Shown here: positions 32,750 through 43,760 of the stretch, one piece after another
Numbering within the stretch: the stretch's first letter is position 1
Layout of the letters: each line of letters starts with the position of its first letter
NCBI GenBank assembly: GCA_021029095.1
Contig: JAJOHG010000064.1
Location: 62,001 to 126,000 of the forward strand
DNA: 64,000 bases
Direction of reading: 5' to 3'
Source: Phellopilus nigrolimitatus
Taxonomy: Eukaryota; Basidiomycota; Agaricomycetes; Hymenochaetales; Hymenochaetaceae
The notes under the pieces: model-generated
Told to the model about the DNA's origin: nothing
Database searches by the model: none
The model's input: only the letters and a program-made list of their open reading frames with translations
Made by a program: the position numbers and the translations under genes

Positions 32750-35276
32750 ATCTTGGATCGATTTCCAAGCTGTGCGCACTGGGTGAGTCATTATCGAAAT
32801 TGCCTTCTGGGGTGTTTATGCTTATTTATATGTTCGTTAGGGTTCCACTTCCTTCCTTACCCTCGCTTCATTCCGTGTCGATCGCGATACATTATTCTTT
32901 TTTGAAGACTAACTTATCTCTTTCGGCGCTTAATCTTGCATGACCTCTAAACCCCTTCCCCACGACACTCGACTTATTACCGGCATATTGGCAAATTCGC
33001 TCAGGACACCCGCACGGCTTTCCTTACACGCACTCTTTCGGCCGTTCCCGTCATTGGGGACGGCCGTATTGCGTGCGCTCGCACTTGATTTTTTTTCTTG
33101 GCCTTTGCAGCATTCATAGCACTTACGACGTCACGCCTTCAAGCCTACCTCAAGTTCACGTCAGGCCCATTATCCGATTGTTCAATCTCAAGTGCTTGCA
33201 TCTCAATTTCAGTATCGGCTCGTCTCTTTCCATTTATCAATGTGCCAATACCTCGCATCTCTCGCATTGCTGTCATCTCCCCCACCTCGTCCCCTCCTCG
33301 GTCTGCAATCAATATAACAACAGCCCCCTAAATTTCCGTATAACTCGCTATATCTTGCTATCGATCGTGTGGGCCGAGGTGTGGTTGTATGACTCGCTCG
33401 AATCGGTATTTATCACACCTTTGCTCGATGCTGGGCCCCGTTCATTCTCGGAGGCTGAGGATTCCTTCCTCTCTACATTGCCAAGATTCATTGTGGAACA
33501 CGAATCCTCTCTCGCTCGCCCCTCGTCTGTGGACTGTCTTGCGGACTCGATATCGACGTGGTCTAGACTTCCTTCCCTCTCCTATCCTATTATTCTATTT
33601 TATTTGGTGGTATCGCGCAGTATTGCTGTATCTTCTGCGCATTGCGCGTTGTATATCATTGTGACCTTCCTCTGGTTTGCTGTCGCTTACTTTTCTCCCG
33701 TCCCGACCTTCTTTTCTTCTGTCACCTTTCTTCCACCAATCCTTTTATGAGTCTTCTATAGCCCTTTCTTCTTTCATGTTCACGCTCTTAATGGTCCCAA
33801 ATGTCGGTTGTTCCCTTTTCTTTTTCCTTCTTTTCTTTCCTCATTTCTCTTGGCGTATCGCTCATGATGCAGTGTATTCTACCAGCTCTGTCCTACCGCT
33901 CGTGACATTAATCCATGCGGGTAGGTACGCGGAGCATTTTCCTCGTTGGACTCTCACGTCTTTCTCCCCTTCTTTACTGCTTTTTGTTTCTATATACCTA
34001 GACGCATTGTGCATTAGTGGAGCATTTCCCCCTCTTTCTCCGTTTCCAAGTTCAGTTTCTCTGCTTCATTGTATGGTATTACTTCCCTGCATTACCTCAC
34101 CGCATCGTTACTCTTCGTTGGAATGGAGAAGAGGTGTCGTTAATGTACGTCTTTCCATACTTTTTTTCCGCGACGTTCGTATACTGACGATTTTTTTACC
34201 GCCTGTAGAACTTCATATCTTGGCGAGAGCGTACTGGCTCACGACTACCGTTCATGCGTCGCGCGCGACTCCTCACCGACTCTGTCGCGCTTCGTCAAAC
34301 ATCTCTCGCCGACTCTTCCATCGCACATATACTATGGACTTACATTCATTCATCTGCGACATTCATTCCTTTTTCCCTTGTCCATCTTGCCCTTTCCCGT
34401 ACACACCAAGGCCCGTACAAACACCAATTCCGTGGCCATCACTTATCACCCATCAACCCGAGGCATTCTTCCCAATCGGTTTCGACGCACCGTTATCGTA
34501 TCGAATCAAAGACACCTCATACATTCTATCCATCCTTCCATCCCCACTCCCACTGCATGACGATGGCGTCGTTTTTTAATTGATGCTCGGTGTCGACCTC
34601 TGTTCATTTGGTCTCCCGTGCGTTTGACTGCCGTCTTTTCGTTCCTGTTTCTCGTCGTCCGACACCCCCTACCTTCCTGTGTCCCCGACTGACACCTTCC
34701 AATCCTGTCCCGTGTCACTCGCGTCTCCCCTTCCAACCTTTCCTGTCTCGCTTCCTCCTCCATCCGCATTCCGTCTCCAAAAATACCGCAATTTCCATGT
34801 CGACTTCGTTACATGCTCGTGGTTGAAGGAGTCGCCGCGGTTAGATTCCCGGTGTGGGTCGAGAAGCTGTCGGTATGGCCCACTATCCAGCTCGAAAAGC
34901 CGAAAAGTGCACGCAGGTGTGCACGTTCGTCGCGCCGTCGGTGATGGAGGAAATTTTTGCAAAGCGGCGGCGGAAAGAAGGGGAGAGAAGTTAATCCTGT
35001 TTGTCGTTATTGCCTCTGTGTATTGCTAGCATGTTATTTGGGTAACACGAAGGTCGTTGAAGTTAGTTCTCGAGTGTGATGTGAGGTTTTGTGGACGTAA
35101 GTAAGTGGTGGTAATCGTGATGAGCGCTTGTACATGTACAGCGGATATACATGATTTTGGAAAAGGAAGCGATCCTCGTCTGATCATTCAGACGTCGACA
35201 TCCTGTGACTGATAGTATCGTTGACTCGTTGCGATTTCGCCCGATCATTGAAAAGGACAATCCAAAGGACATTTCC
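32750..35276. other. Pyrimidine-rich tract (possible long 3' UTR) and promoter of next gene
   Basis: From about 32780 to 34800 the plus strand is overwhelmingly T and C, keeping frames open by chance in all plus frames and giving proteins of only Ser/Phe/Leu/Pro/His. It starts just after the stop of the decapping-motif gene, so a roughly 2 kb 3' UTR is the simplest reading; a long non-coding RNA or promoter tract is possible. Confidence 0.5.
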
Positions 35277-36941
35277 ATGGTCAACAAATTGTTGGACGTA
35301 CCAAAGGATATACTTCTTAATGTTCTATATGTTTGCCGAGTCAAAGATATTCTGGCGATAGAACAAGTGAGTAGTATTGGACATTGTTATCCATTCTCTA
35401 GAATCGACCACTGAATCCTATGATCTATTAGACGTGCTCTCTCCTGCACGATATCGTTGCCACTCGTCATCTCTGGCTGGTACAGCTCCATTCGCTCGAG
35501 CAGGCATGTGCCCCCGACCTCCCGTCTTACATCGATATCGAGGGACTCTCCTACTCTGATCTTCGTGTATTGGTCGTCACGGCCGTCCGCGGATATGAAA
35601 CATGCAAGAAGGGGCTGTTGATAAGCCCGGAGACGAAAAGGCATACCGTCATGGTTGAGACGCCTCTCAACTCTGTGAATCTGTCGGAGCATGACGATAC
35701 GTTTACTGCGCAATTGTCGCCTGGAGGAAATTATATGATACTGGAAAATCGCTCGAGAAGGTATCTGCAGGCTTTCGACGTCAGATCTAGCCGTTGCGTT
35801 TGGACATATCCCGAGGCGGGATCAGACAACAGTTCGAGGAACAGCATGATAAACGTTGCTTTAGAAGCTTGCACTAGTACCTCTTTGCTGGTCCATGCAG
35901 CATCGATGGACTTTGTATCAGGAACGCTGTTGGTATATCTCTCTATTATTCTTGGTGATGGTGCTTACCGTCGCATAATTGAAGCACTCTCGAAATCTTC
36001 CGGTTTGACTACTCTGAAAGACATGAGACCCGAGTCCGCAAGATTGCTTTCTTCCAGAGCCAGAGTTCTCGGCATAGGCTCTCAGCACTGCATAACGTTT
36101 GCCTAGGTGGAGATTTCGTCGTAGCTTTCACATCCTCGAATCTCATCAGGGCGGTCATTGTCTGGAATTGGTGTTCAGAACAAATGATGGAAGTCACATT
36201 TGTGAGTAAACGATCCCGGATTCTTTCGGATCGAGCTAACATATGTGTCTACAGGGAAGAAACATTGGTATCAAAGACCTGAAAATCATGCGTGATCATC
36301 TGTTCTATGTTCTCTATAACCTCAATGGTGGATACATTCTAGGTTCGATATCCCTTCGTCGACTTGAAGGCCTCGCAACATCGTCCGTGGACCTGGCAGA
36401 TGTAAATACTTGTTCGTTGGAGCTCAATCCACCAGCGGGTTTCGAGCTCGGCGGAATCTCGCCGGTCGCATTGTGTGGCCTTTTCAAGTCCGACCGCATG
36501 AGTGCTATTCGGGCTGCAGTAATCCTGAGCGTCCTCTCCGAGGGTAACTCAACCGGATATGTTCTCTTCCACATGGCAGACCATTTCGTCTTTGATTTCC
36601 AGGACGCCGATGACGGTCCGCACGTTCAGCTGACTTTGAAGCACCGTTCAAAGCCTGTCGAGCCACACTTCCCCAGAGAAGTCCATATGGTTGGATGCCA
36701 GTTCACGACATCCATGACGCGTTCGGGGCGCGTATTGGTTGAGTTACGGAATCGCGAGGAGGAATCTGGATCGTCCCGACGCGTTACTAGTCTCATTGGA
36801 CTAGATATGGAAGGGGAACTATATTACACTATACTTCCAGACGAGGTTACCAAGGTTACTTTGGAATCCTTCAGTGGCGCTTTGGTCAAGACGGACTTAA
36901 GTAGTCATTTGAGGCATGTGGATATCTATTACCCCGCCTAG
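35277..36941 (+). CDS. F-box-like protein with propeller-like body, copy 2
   Basis: Four exons: 35277-35366, 35432-35928, 35985-36201 and 36255-36941; about 496 aa. The N-terminal F-box-like helix pair is clearer than in copy 1: VPKDILLNVLYVCRVKDILA, then after intron 1 TCSLLHDIVATRHLWLVQL. The body has propeller-like blocks (AQLSPGGNYMILE, GGDFVVAFTSS, VIVWNWCSEQMMEV, SLIGLDMEGELYY). Exon lengths (90/497/217/687 nt) nearly equal those of the gene at 23157 (84/494/220/699), which fixes the model and shows common descent. The donor of intron 2 (GTTGGT at 35929) is weak but is the only one keeping phase. Probably an SCF adaptor; function unknown. Confidence 0.75.
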
Positions 36942-37238
36942 AAGTGACGGGCTTTGTCCATCCTGACTTCCGCCGTTCGTCACTCATGTACGCGGTTCCT
37001 TACATCAACTCCCGTTAAGTTTGACTACAAGTATATGACGCTTGGGGCGCATCAAGACCAGAATATATCAACTTATTTTCTAGATAACAAGACATGGTTA
37101 TTACAGTCCAAGGATCTTGACGACGATATACACTAATGAAAGCAATGTTCGACGAGCAATAACGACGCGCGGACGTACGACAGCGAACGGGTTGACAAAA
37201 CTTGGCAGATATATATCATAAATTTATAAGGATAAAAG

Positions 37239-38738
37239 TCACACACCATCAGGCATAGCCTCCATGCTGTCTTCGACGGTCAGCGTGAACCTCATCCCCT
37301 CGCGATTTTCGAAACGTATGCCCTGCTCTTCCAGTTGCCGCACCCACTCCTCTATCCAGTCTTTAGATTGGGATGGTCCCAGGCAGCCCAGCGCGCCGAG
37401 ATCTCGCAAGCGCAGTACTTTCAGTTTCGGGAAACCGCCCCTGAGCAGCTCTGTGAAGATGGTAGCGACGGGCTTCTGAATGAGAGCCGTAAACACGCGC
37501 CGGGGGACATTCACGTGGTTCTCGTGAGGCGGGAAAAGGGCGATGCGCTCAAGGCGTGCATGAGCGAGTGGTAGCTGTGTTGGCTGGAGCGGATTGAAGA
37601 CCAACGAGCGCAAGTCCGGACAGAGCGCGAGTATCGTGCGCAGAGCGCGGTTCTGCGCGACGGCAATACTGTCTGCAAGTGTGAATACGTTTTTTGGCGT
37701 TAGGTTAGACGTATGTAGGCGCTGGATACGCGAGCCGTAGATGGAAAGAAAGCGCTCAGTCGGCGTATCAGGAATCAGGATATTCATGGGAGTAATCGAG
37801 AGCGAATGGAGCAATGGAAGTTGCAGGTCGTCATGATCTATAGGTAAGGTTGTCGGATATGAGGGTGGGTTTCTCAGAGGCATAAGGAATGTAAGCAGTT
37901 CGTCCCAATATGGGATTGACGCTCCAAAGGGCGTCGGAAAAGGTCCAAGACGCAGCTCGCGCAGATATCGCAAAAAGCATGGCTTCTCATAGATAGGCGG
38001 ACTTTCGGCCTGAGTACGGTTGAAGGACATGAAAAGGAGCGATAGCGAACGAAGGTGCAGAGTCATGTACAAGAGAACTCGTAAATCCTCCCATCGTGGA
38101 CTCTCGCTTGCTGCCCATTCGAGGCGTTGTAGTGAAGCCCCACAATAATTCCCAAGAGCGAGAAGAACATGCCTGTTCGTTGTCTGGCCCAACGGCTTTC
38201 CCCATGCATTTTTGTTGATGCAGATCTGCAGATTCGGCGTGCAACTCAGCACGCGAATCGTGTCCGCAGAGTGAGCCTTAATCTCTGCGCGGATAAGCTC
38301 CGCATCACTGCCAGCTTCGCTCGGACATGATCCACGCCTACATTCAATCTCGCGCACCCACCATCCGTAACCACGTTGTTTCGTATCCCGTGCCTTTGAC
38401 TTTTGGAGGACATCAATAAGCGGGGCCATATGCTTTCGACAGCACAGAGTAAGTCGCTCATAGGTAAGCCTAATGGCAGCAACTCTCCATGCGCGACAGA
38501 CGAGCTGGAGTGCGCAAGCATCGCGTTGACTTGCGCGTTCTTGCACTCGTGTGACGCAGATGCGCGTGCCAGCTTGAAATGGATCAGGGAGCGATACCAG
38601 GAGGACTCCAGGAAGACGACAAACGAAGGCTAGCACATGTTGCCAGATCTCTATGGGAAGTGCAGGGAGCGGTGATGCTGAAAAGGAGATCGCAGGAGGA
38701 CCGTCGTAGAGATCTTCATCCAGCACAATCCACTTCAC
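37239..38738 (-). CDS. F-box protein (divergent LRR-like family)
   Basis: Single exon, 499 aa. An F-box-like start, LPALPIEIWQHVLAFVCRL (residues about 24-42), is separated by a longer insert than usual from its second half LQLVCRAWRVAAIRLTYERL (about 78-97). The body has irregular leucine-rich segments (LRYLRELRLGPF, LPLLHSLSITPMN, LCPDLRSLVFNPL, FPKLKVLRLRDLG). The C-terminal SRWxPxxGxRxLK signature of the 6509-type family is absent, so this is a separate lineage. It ends with an acidic, Glu-rich tail. The ATG at 38738 is immediately followed by KWIVLDEDLYDGPP. Substrate unknown. Confidence 0.78.
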   Translation of the reverse strand: MKWIVLDEDLYDGPPAISFSASPLPALPIEIWQHVLAFVCRLPGVLLVSLPDPFQAGTRICVTRVQERASQRDACALQLVCRAWRVAAIRLTYERLTLCCRKHMAPLIDVLQKSKARDTKQRGYGWWVREIECRRGSCPSEAGSDAELIRAEIKAHSADTIRVLSCTPNLQICINKNAWGKPLGQTTNRHVLLALGNYCGASLQRLEWAASESPRWEDLRVLLYMTLHLRSLSLLFMSFNRTQAESPPIYEKPCFLRYLRELRLGPFPTPFGASIPYWDELLTFLMPLRNPPSYPTTLPIDHDDLQLPLLHSLSITPMNILIPDTPTERFLSIYGSRIQRLHTSNLTPKNVFTLADSIAVAQNRALRTILALCPDLRSLVFNPLQPTQLPLAHARLERIALFPPHENHVNVPRRVFTALIQKPVATIFTELLRGGFPKLKVLRLRDLGALGCLGPSQSKDWIEEWVRQLEEQGIRFENREGMRFTLTVEDSMEAMPDGV

Positions 38739-39194
38739 TGCGTCGTTAGGCGCCTAGCCTTGCACTTTGAAATCTCTTTGTCTTAGACAGAACGCGACTC
38801 AAACACTTCATTCTTCGAATCTTTCTGCTTCACATTATCGATGAGAATGTTGTTTCACGACTACGAACACTGAAAACGTTTGTATAAAAACATACCTATG
38901 GTGCACCTCAAGTACACGTTCCTGGTGAGCAGAGAGGCAAATACAACGAATTAAATGAGATTATGGCCTTTTCAGCTGTAACGCCGCGAGTTATACTGAT
39001 GTTCACACCGCACAGCGAGCATGATGGTGGTTGCAGTCGCCGACAGCGCAGGTGAGTGTCTGCACGGTCGGCTTTTTCAGAAAGTAACAAATCAGACAAT
39101 TCCCACGAATACAATATGAATAGATTATGCTCTTCGAAGTAGATCTCCGATCCACGCTCAGCACTCAGCCTCCACTTTTTTCCCATACCAAAAC
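38739..39194. other. Divergent promoter region
   Basis: About 450 bp between the start of the minus-strand F-box gene and the start of MAK5 on plus. It should hold both promoters; no element beyond AT-rich runs could be named. Confidence 0.5.
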
Positions 39195-41882
39195 ATGGCA
39201 TTTCTCGGTTCAAAACAGAACGGAATGAAAAGGAAGCAGTTCGCTGGTGCTAAATTAACTTCAAGGAAAAAGCAGCGGAAGGACGTGGACTCAGTTGAAG
39301 ACCTCCCGTGGAAACTAGTTTCACGACAAAACGCATCTGGTTTTGAAGGCGACGATGGAATCTTGGAATTGGAGGAAGTTGAAGGCGTGGAAATAGAATA
39401 TGAGGAGACGGGGAACGGCAAGGTAGCAAGATTTAAAGTGAGTTTGTCGATCGACATTTTAGAGCCTGGCTTACGCTCGGGACAGGTTCGGGAGGAGGAT
39501 GCTGTAGATGGTCCGGAAGGAGGGTCGGCGTCCGATTCATCAGCACGCGAGGCATTAGAGGAGGAAGAGATAGAGGAGTTTGATGGTGAGATTTATTCGT
39601 TCCAGTTGGGTTTGGCGCTCATTCGCAGCCGTATCACAGCTGAAAATCTGCTTCCAAACTGGCTAAGCTTTCCATTACACCCGCGACTCTTGTCGTCTCT
39701 TTATCGACAAAAGTTTACAACCCCAACACCGATTCAATTTAAGGCTCTTCCTGCCGCTTTAAATGGGAAGGATGTCGTTGGCGTGGCAGAAACTGTGCGC
39801 TCTGTTCTATATTTTGTCCATTTCCTTTATCCTAATCTTCAAAAAGGGTTCTGGAAAAACTCTCGCATACGGTCTCCCTATATTACACAATCTTCTGTCG
39901 CGTCCACCTCCCAAAGGGAAGAGAACGTTACAAGCTTTAATTCTCGCACCAACCCGTGAGCTCGCTCTGCAAGTCGCTGAGCATTTAGATACGTGCGTTG
40001 CACAAGAATCATTGGATAGGGAGTCAAAGAAAACGAATGGGCCCCCGCGTGTGAGCGTGGCAGCCGTGGTGGGTGGCATGGCTGCGCAAAAGCAACGGCG
40101 TGTCCTCGAACGTGGCGTCGATGTGCTCGTCGCAACGCCCGGCCGATTGTGGGATCTCGTAGAAGAGGTGCGCTAACTAATATTTATGCAGTTCTGCTTC
40201 CCTAACGCACAATTCAGGATAACGGCCTCGCAGAGCAGATCAAGGGTTTGCGGTTTCTTGTCCTAGACGAAGCCGACCGCATGATTGAGACGGGTCATTT
40301 TGCGGAGCTGGACAACATTGTGCGGTTGACATCACGTCGGTTCCAGCACGCTGAGACAGACCCGGGCTTTGAAAATGAAATCGAGGAAGAGGGCGAAGGC
40401 GAGGTGGAGATTGATGACGAGGTCAACGGCCCAGACAGCGCACCGATGCAGACGTTCGTCTTCTCGGCTACGCTTAGTCGTGATTTGCAGCAAAATCTCA
40501 AGAAGCGGAAGCGCCCACGAGGCCCTAGAGAAGGGAGAAAAGAAGGGAAAAATCGATAAACCCGCTTCGACATTAGGTACGCCTTTTGATAATTAAAAAA
40601 GGCACTGTGTTGACCGTAGACAGACGAGTTACTCCTTAAGCTCGACTTCCGTGATCCTGAGCCAGAAGTGATCGACTTAAGTCCCGTTGGTGGTGCCGTC
40701 TCGACGTTGAAGGAGAGTCAAGTCGAATGTTTGAGCGCAGATAAGGTTGGTTATGTTCAGTGCGATTGCGTACAAATGAATTTATTAATGTGCTGTACAG
40801 GACGTGTATCTGTATTACTTCCTCTTGCGGTATCCCGGACGCTCCCTTGTTTTCCTCTCCTCGATAGACGGTATCAGACGCCTCCTTCCGATTTGCGAGC
40901 TCCTGCAGCTTAAAGCGTATCCATTACATTCGCAACTACAGCAACGGCAGCGGCTGAAAAATCTCGACCGTTTCAAGTCGACGCCGAACTCTGTGCTCCT
41001 TGCTACGGACGTTGCTGCCCGTGGGCTTGACATACCAGCTGTCGATCACGTCATCCACTACCAGATTCCCCGTTCTGCAGATGCGTATATACATCGCAAC
41101 GGTCGTACGGCGCGTGCAGCGCGTGATGGATTTAGCTTGCTCATGTGTGCGCCGGACGAGCGCCGTCTCGTCCGTGCTCTGTTGACAAGCCTGGATCGAG
41201 GTAAGTGACTTTTGACCTTATTCTTTGGTGGATGGTTCTGAACCTGCTGACGATTCCTCAGTCGGCGAGAATGAAATTCCAGACATGCCGATTGGACTCG
41301 ACCTGTTGGACAAGTTGAAAATCCGTGTCCAGGTCGCCAAGAAGATAGATATCGCTCAACACAGAGTAAAGAAAGAGAATCACGAGAAGAACTGGCTCAA
41401 AGAGGCTGCGGAGGCAATGGAGATTGAGCTTGATTCAGACTTGGAAGACAAGTAAGTTAACTTTCGCTTTCTTGTTTTGCTTTTCGTATTGATATGAATT
41501 TACTACGCTTGTCGAAGTCCATCTGACGAGGATGCTCCAGCAAGGAAGCGCGACAAGGCCAAGGGAACCCAGAAGACTCATGCTCTTAAAGCAGAACTCA
41601 AGCACCTTCTCTCGCAGCCGCTCATCGCCCATGGCGTTATGAAGAAATATATTACATCGGGTGCTAGGAACGTCGTGTCCGAATTGTTGAGGTCGGACGG
41701 TATGCCCCTTATTAAAAAAATGTGCAGGATTTGGGTTGACCTTTTCATGCAGGGCGTGACGGGATGCTTGGATTCCAGAGAGGGATGCAAAAGACGATCT
41801 GGTCAACGGCAAGGGCGCGACCAAGAAAAGGAAGCCTAAACCGAAGGAAATCGAGGAAGAGTGGACAGGGTTTGACTCATAG
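39195..41882 (+). CDS. MAK5: ATP-dependent DEAD-box RNA helicase MAK5 (DDX24 type), with frame breaks
   Basis: Nine exons: 39195-39437, 39486-39794, 39847-40167, 40218-40576, 40624-40745, 40801-41200, 41262-41451, 41518-41699 and 41753-41882; about 751 aa. Acts in the nucleolus in 60S ribosomal subunit assembly. Helicase motifs in order: PTPIQ, AETGSGKT (joined by intron 2), [19 protein letters not shown] (DEAD), FSATLS, then [14 protein letters not shown] and HRNGRTARA. The MAK5-specific C-terminal part is present ([47 protein letters not shown]). Two single-base frame breaks are needed to join the sequence: near 40500-40535 after [19 protein letters not shown], and near 41765-41780 before the basic tail ending EEEWTGFDS. 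They cancel in length, leaving a total divisible by three. Real lesions or sequence errors cannot be told apart here. Confidence 0.88.
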
Positions 41883-42160
41883 CGTCGATCACAACATCAA
41901 TATAGCATTCTACCTTTGTGACTGAAGATGAGATAGAGCCTCAATTGTTACATACAGTGTTGAAATACGAGGGGCGAGGTTGCCAGCAGTCGCACACAGA
42001 GAGTCCGTTCGACCCGTTGGTGGTGGTGGGCCGTGGGCAAACACGATAGATAGCAAGTTACAAACAGTCAGCCTATATGCTACCTGCCCAAATTTGTCCG
42101 TAACCCCGAAATCAGTTTTAATCAGTTTTTGCGGGGCAGCTAGCAGCCTAGCACCCAAAA

Positions 42161-42191
<31 letters not shown>

Positions 42192-42341
42192 TCAGAACAG
42201 GGAACATATATATTCATGAGTGTGTGATGTTCATTTGTACTCGTGGGAGTAAAATCTTTTAAGTATTGCCTTTTTTGATCCTAATCGAGTTCCGAGTCAG
42301 TTGTCTTTTTACTCTTCGACCGTATCCTAGCTTCAGAGCCT
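41883..42341. other. Intergen with homopolymer
   Basis: No gene. Holds a poly-G run and, before it, an imperfect CCCCGAAATCAGTTTT / TGCGGGG hairpin-like stretch (about 42104-42136). Confidence 0.5.
42162..42190 (+). repeat. 29-base poly-G tract
   Basis: Twenty-nine consecutive G between AAAAA and CTCAGAACAG. Very long for a homopolymer in this window and likely to be mis-sized in assembly. Confidence 0.85.
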
Positions 42342-43760
42342 ATGGATACCGGCGAAGAGAGCCACATTCCTGCTTTCTCCAAACTTCCTGCCGAACTTAT
42401 CGCTTGGATATTCGAGCTGAGTCTTCCAAGCTTAACTGACCTCGAACTCGAATCACGTATCACGCCGGAAACGTACAAAGCGATTAAAGATGGCGCCAGG
42501 TCCCGTTGGCCCTTAGCCACAGAGGCGCCATTGAATATCACCCATGTTTCTCGCGAATGGAGGCAGCTCGCTTTATCGACGCAAGCTCTCTGGTCGAGCA
42601 TTGACCTTGGAAAGGCCCTCGCAGCAAATGAGAAGGGGGTGTCGCTGGGTGTGCTAGAGCAATGGCTCATCCGTTCAGGAACGCATCCGCTGAAGATTGC
42701 GTTCTTCGCTGATATCGACGCGATTACGTCTCCGAATATTTGGCTCTTGATGCTGGAGAACGCCCCTCGATGGGTTGAGTTGCATATCGCAATCACCTGC
42801 AATCCGCTCCTCGATGAACTTAAAGGCGCTCTTTCCCTCGCCATCAAGCTGAGGGTGCTCACACTTCGATTGCTCGGCGGCGTTTCCGAAAACACACCTC
42901 GATTAGACGTATCTGCCCTTGTCAGTCTCGAGGAGTTGACCTTGACGGGATTGCACAGGAGTTTGAAGGGATCGGACATCTATTTGCCCATCATACGCCC
43001 ACCCCGCGCTACGCTACAGAAACTGACAACAGCAGTGTTGCAGCAGGACATGTCGACAAGTGACGCAATTCAGTGGTTAGCGTCATGCCCAGAAATCGAA
43101 GTTTTACATTGCATAATCTCCGAGACGCGAGGGAACGTCATTCACGAGAAGACCGCGTACAGTCTCCCGCGTCTCAGGCTCCTCGATCTCCTAGTTTTAG
43201 ACGGGAGCCCCCGTGGTCTTTCTCCGTCCTTTTTCGAGTATATTCACTTCCCTTCCTTAAAGGATCTTGTGATCGGGTCGGCTCGGGGAAGTGGTTGGCC
43301 ATCGAGTCTGCTCGGAGCATTGACACGCTCAAATCCTCCGCTTCTGAGATTAACATTTCACGGCGGGATCATGGCTTCGTACCCAGAGATTCTACCTATC
43401 TTGAAGGTGTGCAGACATATACGTGACCTTCGCATCAGCAGGAATATATACTGCTCAAAGCTTGTAGAAAATTTGATGCCTCGTGAGGTTGACGGCCAGT
43501 TGGTTATAGAGCTTCTCCCTCGCCTCGAGTCACTATCCGTCCAAGTCGACCATACGGAGTTGTCAAGCGTTCCCGCGCTCCTGGATCTCCTATGCTCGCG
43601 CTGGGACTTCTTCGAGGGGAAAGTATTCAAGGAAGCCCTGATACATCTCTCTAAATACTTCAACTGGTCGAACTCAGTCTTCGAAACGCACAGTAAGCTG
43701 AAACGATGTCGTGATCTCGAAGGCTTGAAGGTTACTGCATACTCAAATTGTAGCTCGTGA
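42342..43760 (+). CDS. F-box protein with LRR-like body
   Basis: Single exon, 472 aa. F-box at residues about 12-87: FSKLPAELIAWIFELSLPS, a 35-residue insert common in agaricomycete F-boxes, then ITHVSREWRQLALSTQALWSSI. The body has leucine-rich segments (KLRVLTLRLLGG, LVSLEELTLTGLH, LPRLRLLDLLVLDG, FPSLKDLVIGSA, LLPRLESLSVQV). It differs from the 6509-type family in its insert and in lacking the C-terminal SRWRP signature. It resembles F-box proteins expanded in Agaricomycetes and is probably an SCF substrate receptor, target unknown. Confidence 0.83.
   Translation: MDTGEESHIPAFSKLPAELIAWIFELSLPSLTDLELESRITPETYKAIKDGARSRWPLATEAPLNITHVSREWRQLALSTQALWSSIDLGKALAANEKGVSLGVLEQWLIRSGTHPLKIAFFADIDAITSPNIWLLMLENAPRWVELHIAITCNPLLDELKGALSLAIKLRVLTLRLLGGVSENTPRLDVSALVSLEELTLTGLHRSLKGSDIYLPIIRPPRATLQKLTTAVLQQDMSTSDAIQWLASCPEIEVLHCIISETRGNVIHEKTAYSLPRLRLLDLLVLDGSPRGLSPSFFEYIHFPSLKDLVIGSARGSGWPSSLLGALTRSNPPLLRLTFHGGIMASYPEILPILKVCRHIRDLRISRNIYCSKLVENLMPREVDGQLVIELLPRLESLSVQVDHTELSSVPALLDLLCSRWDFFEGKVFKEALIHLSKYFNWSNSVFETHSKLKRCRDLEGLKVTAYSNCSS

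Noticed and set aside
33073..34579. Long plus-strand open frames (225 and 300 codons)
   Set aside because: They arise from the C/T-rich strand, which lacks purines for stop codons; products are Ser/Phe/Leu/Pro low-complexity with no motif.
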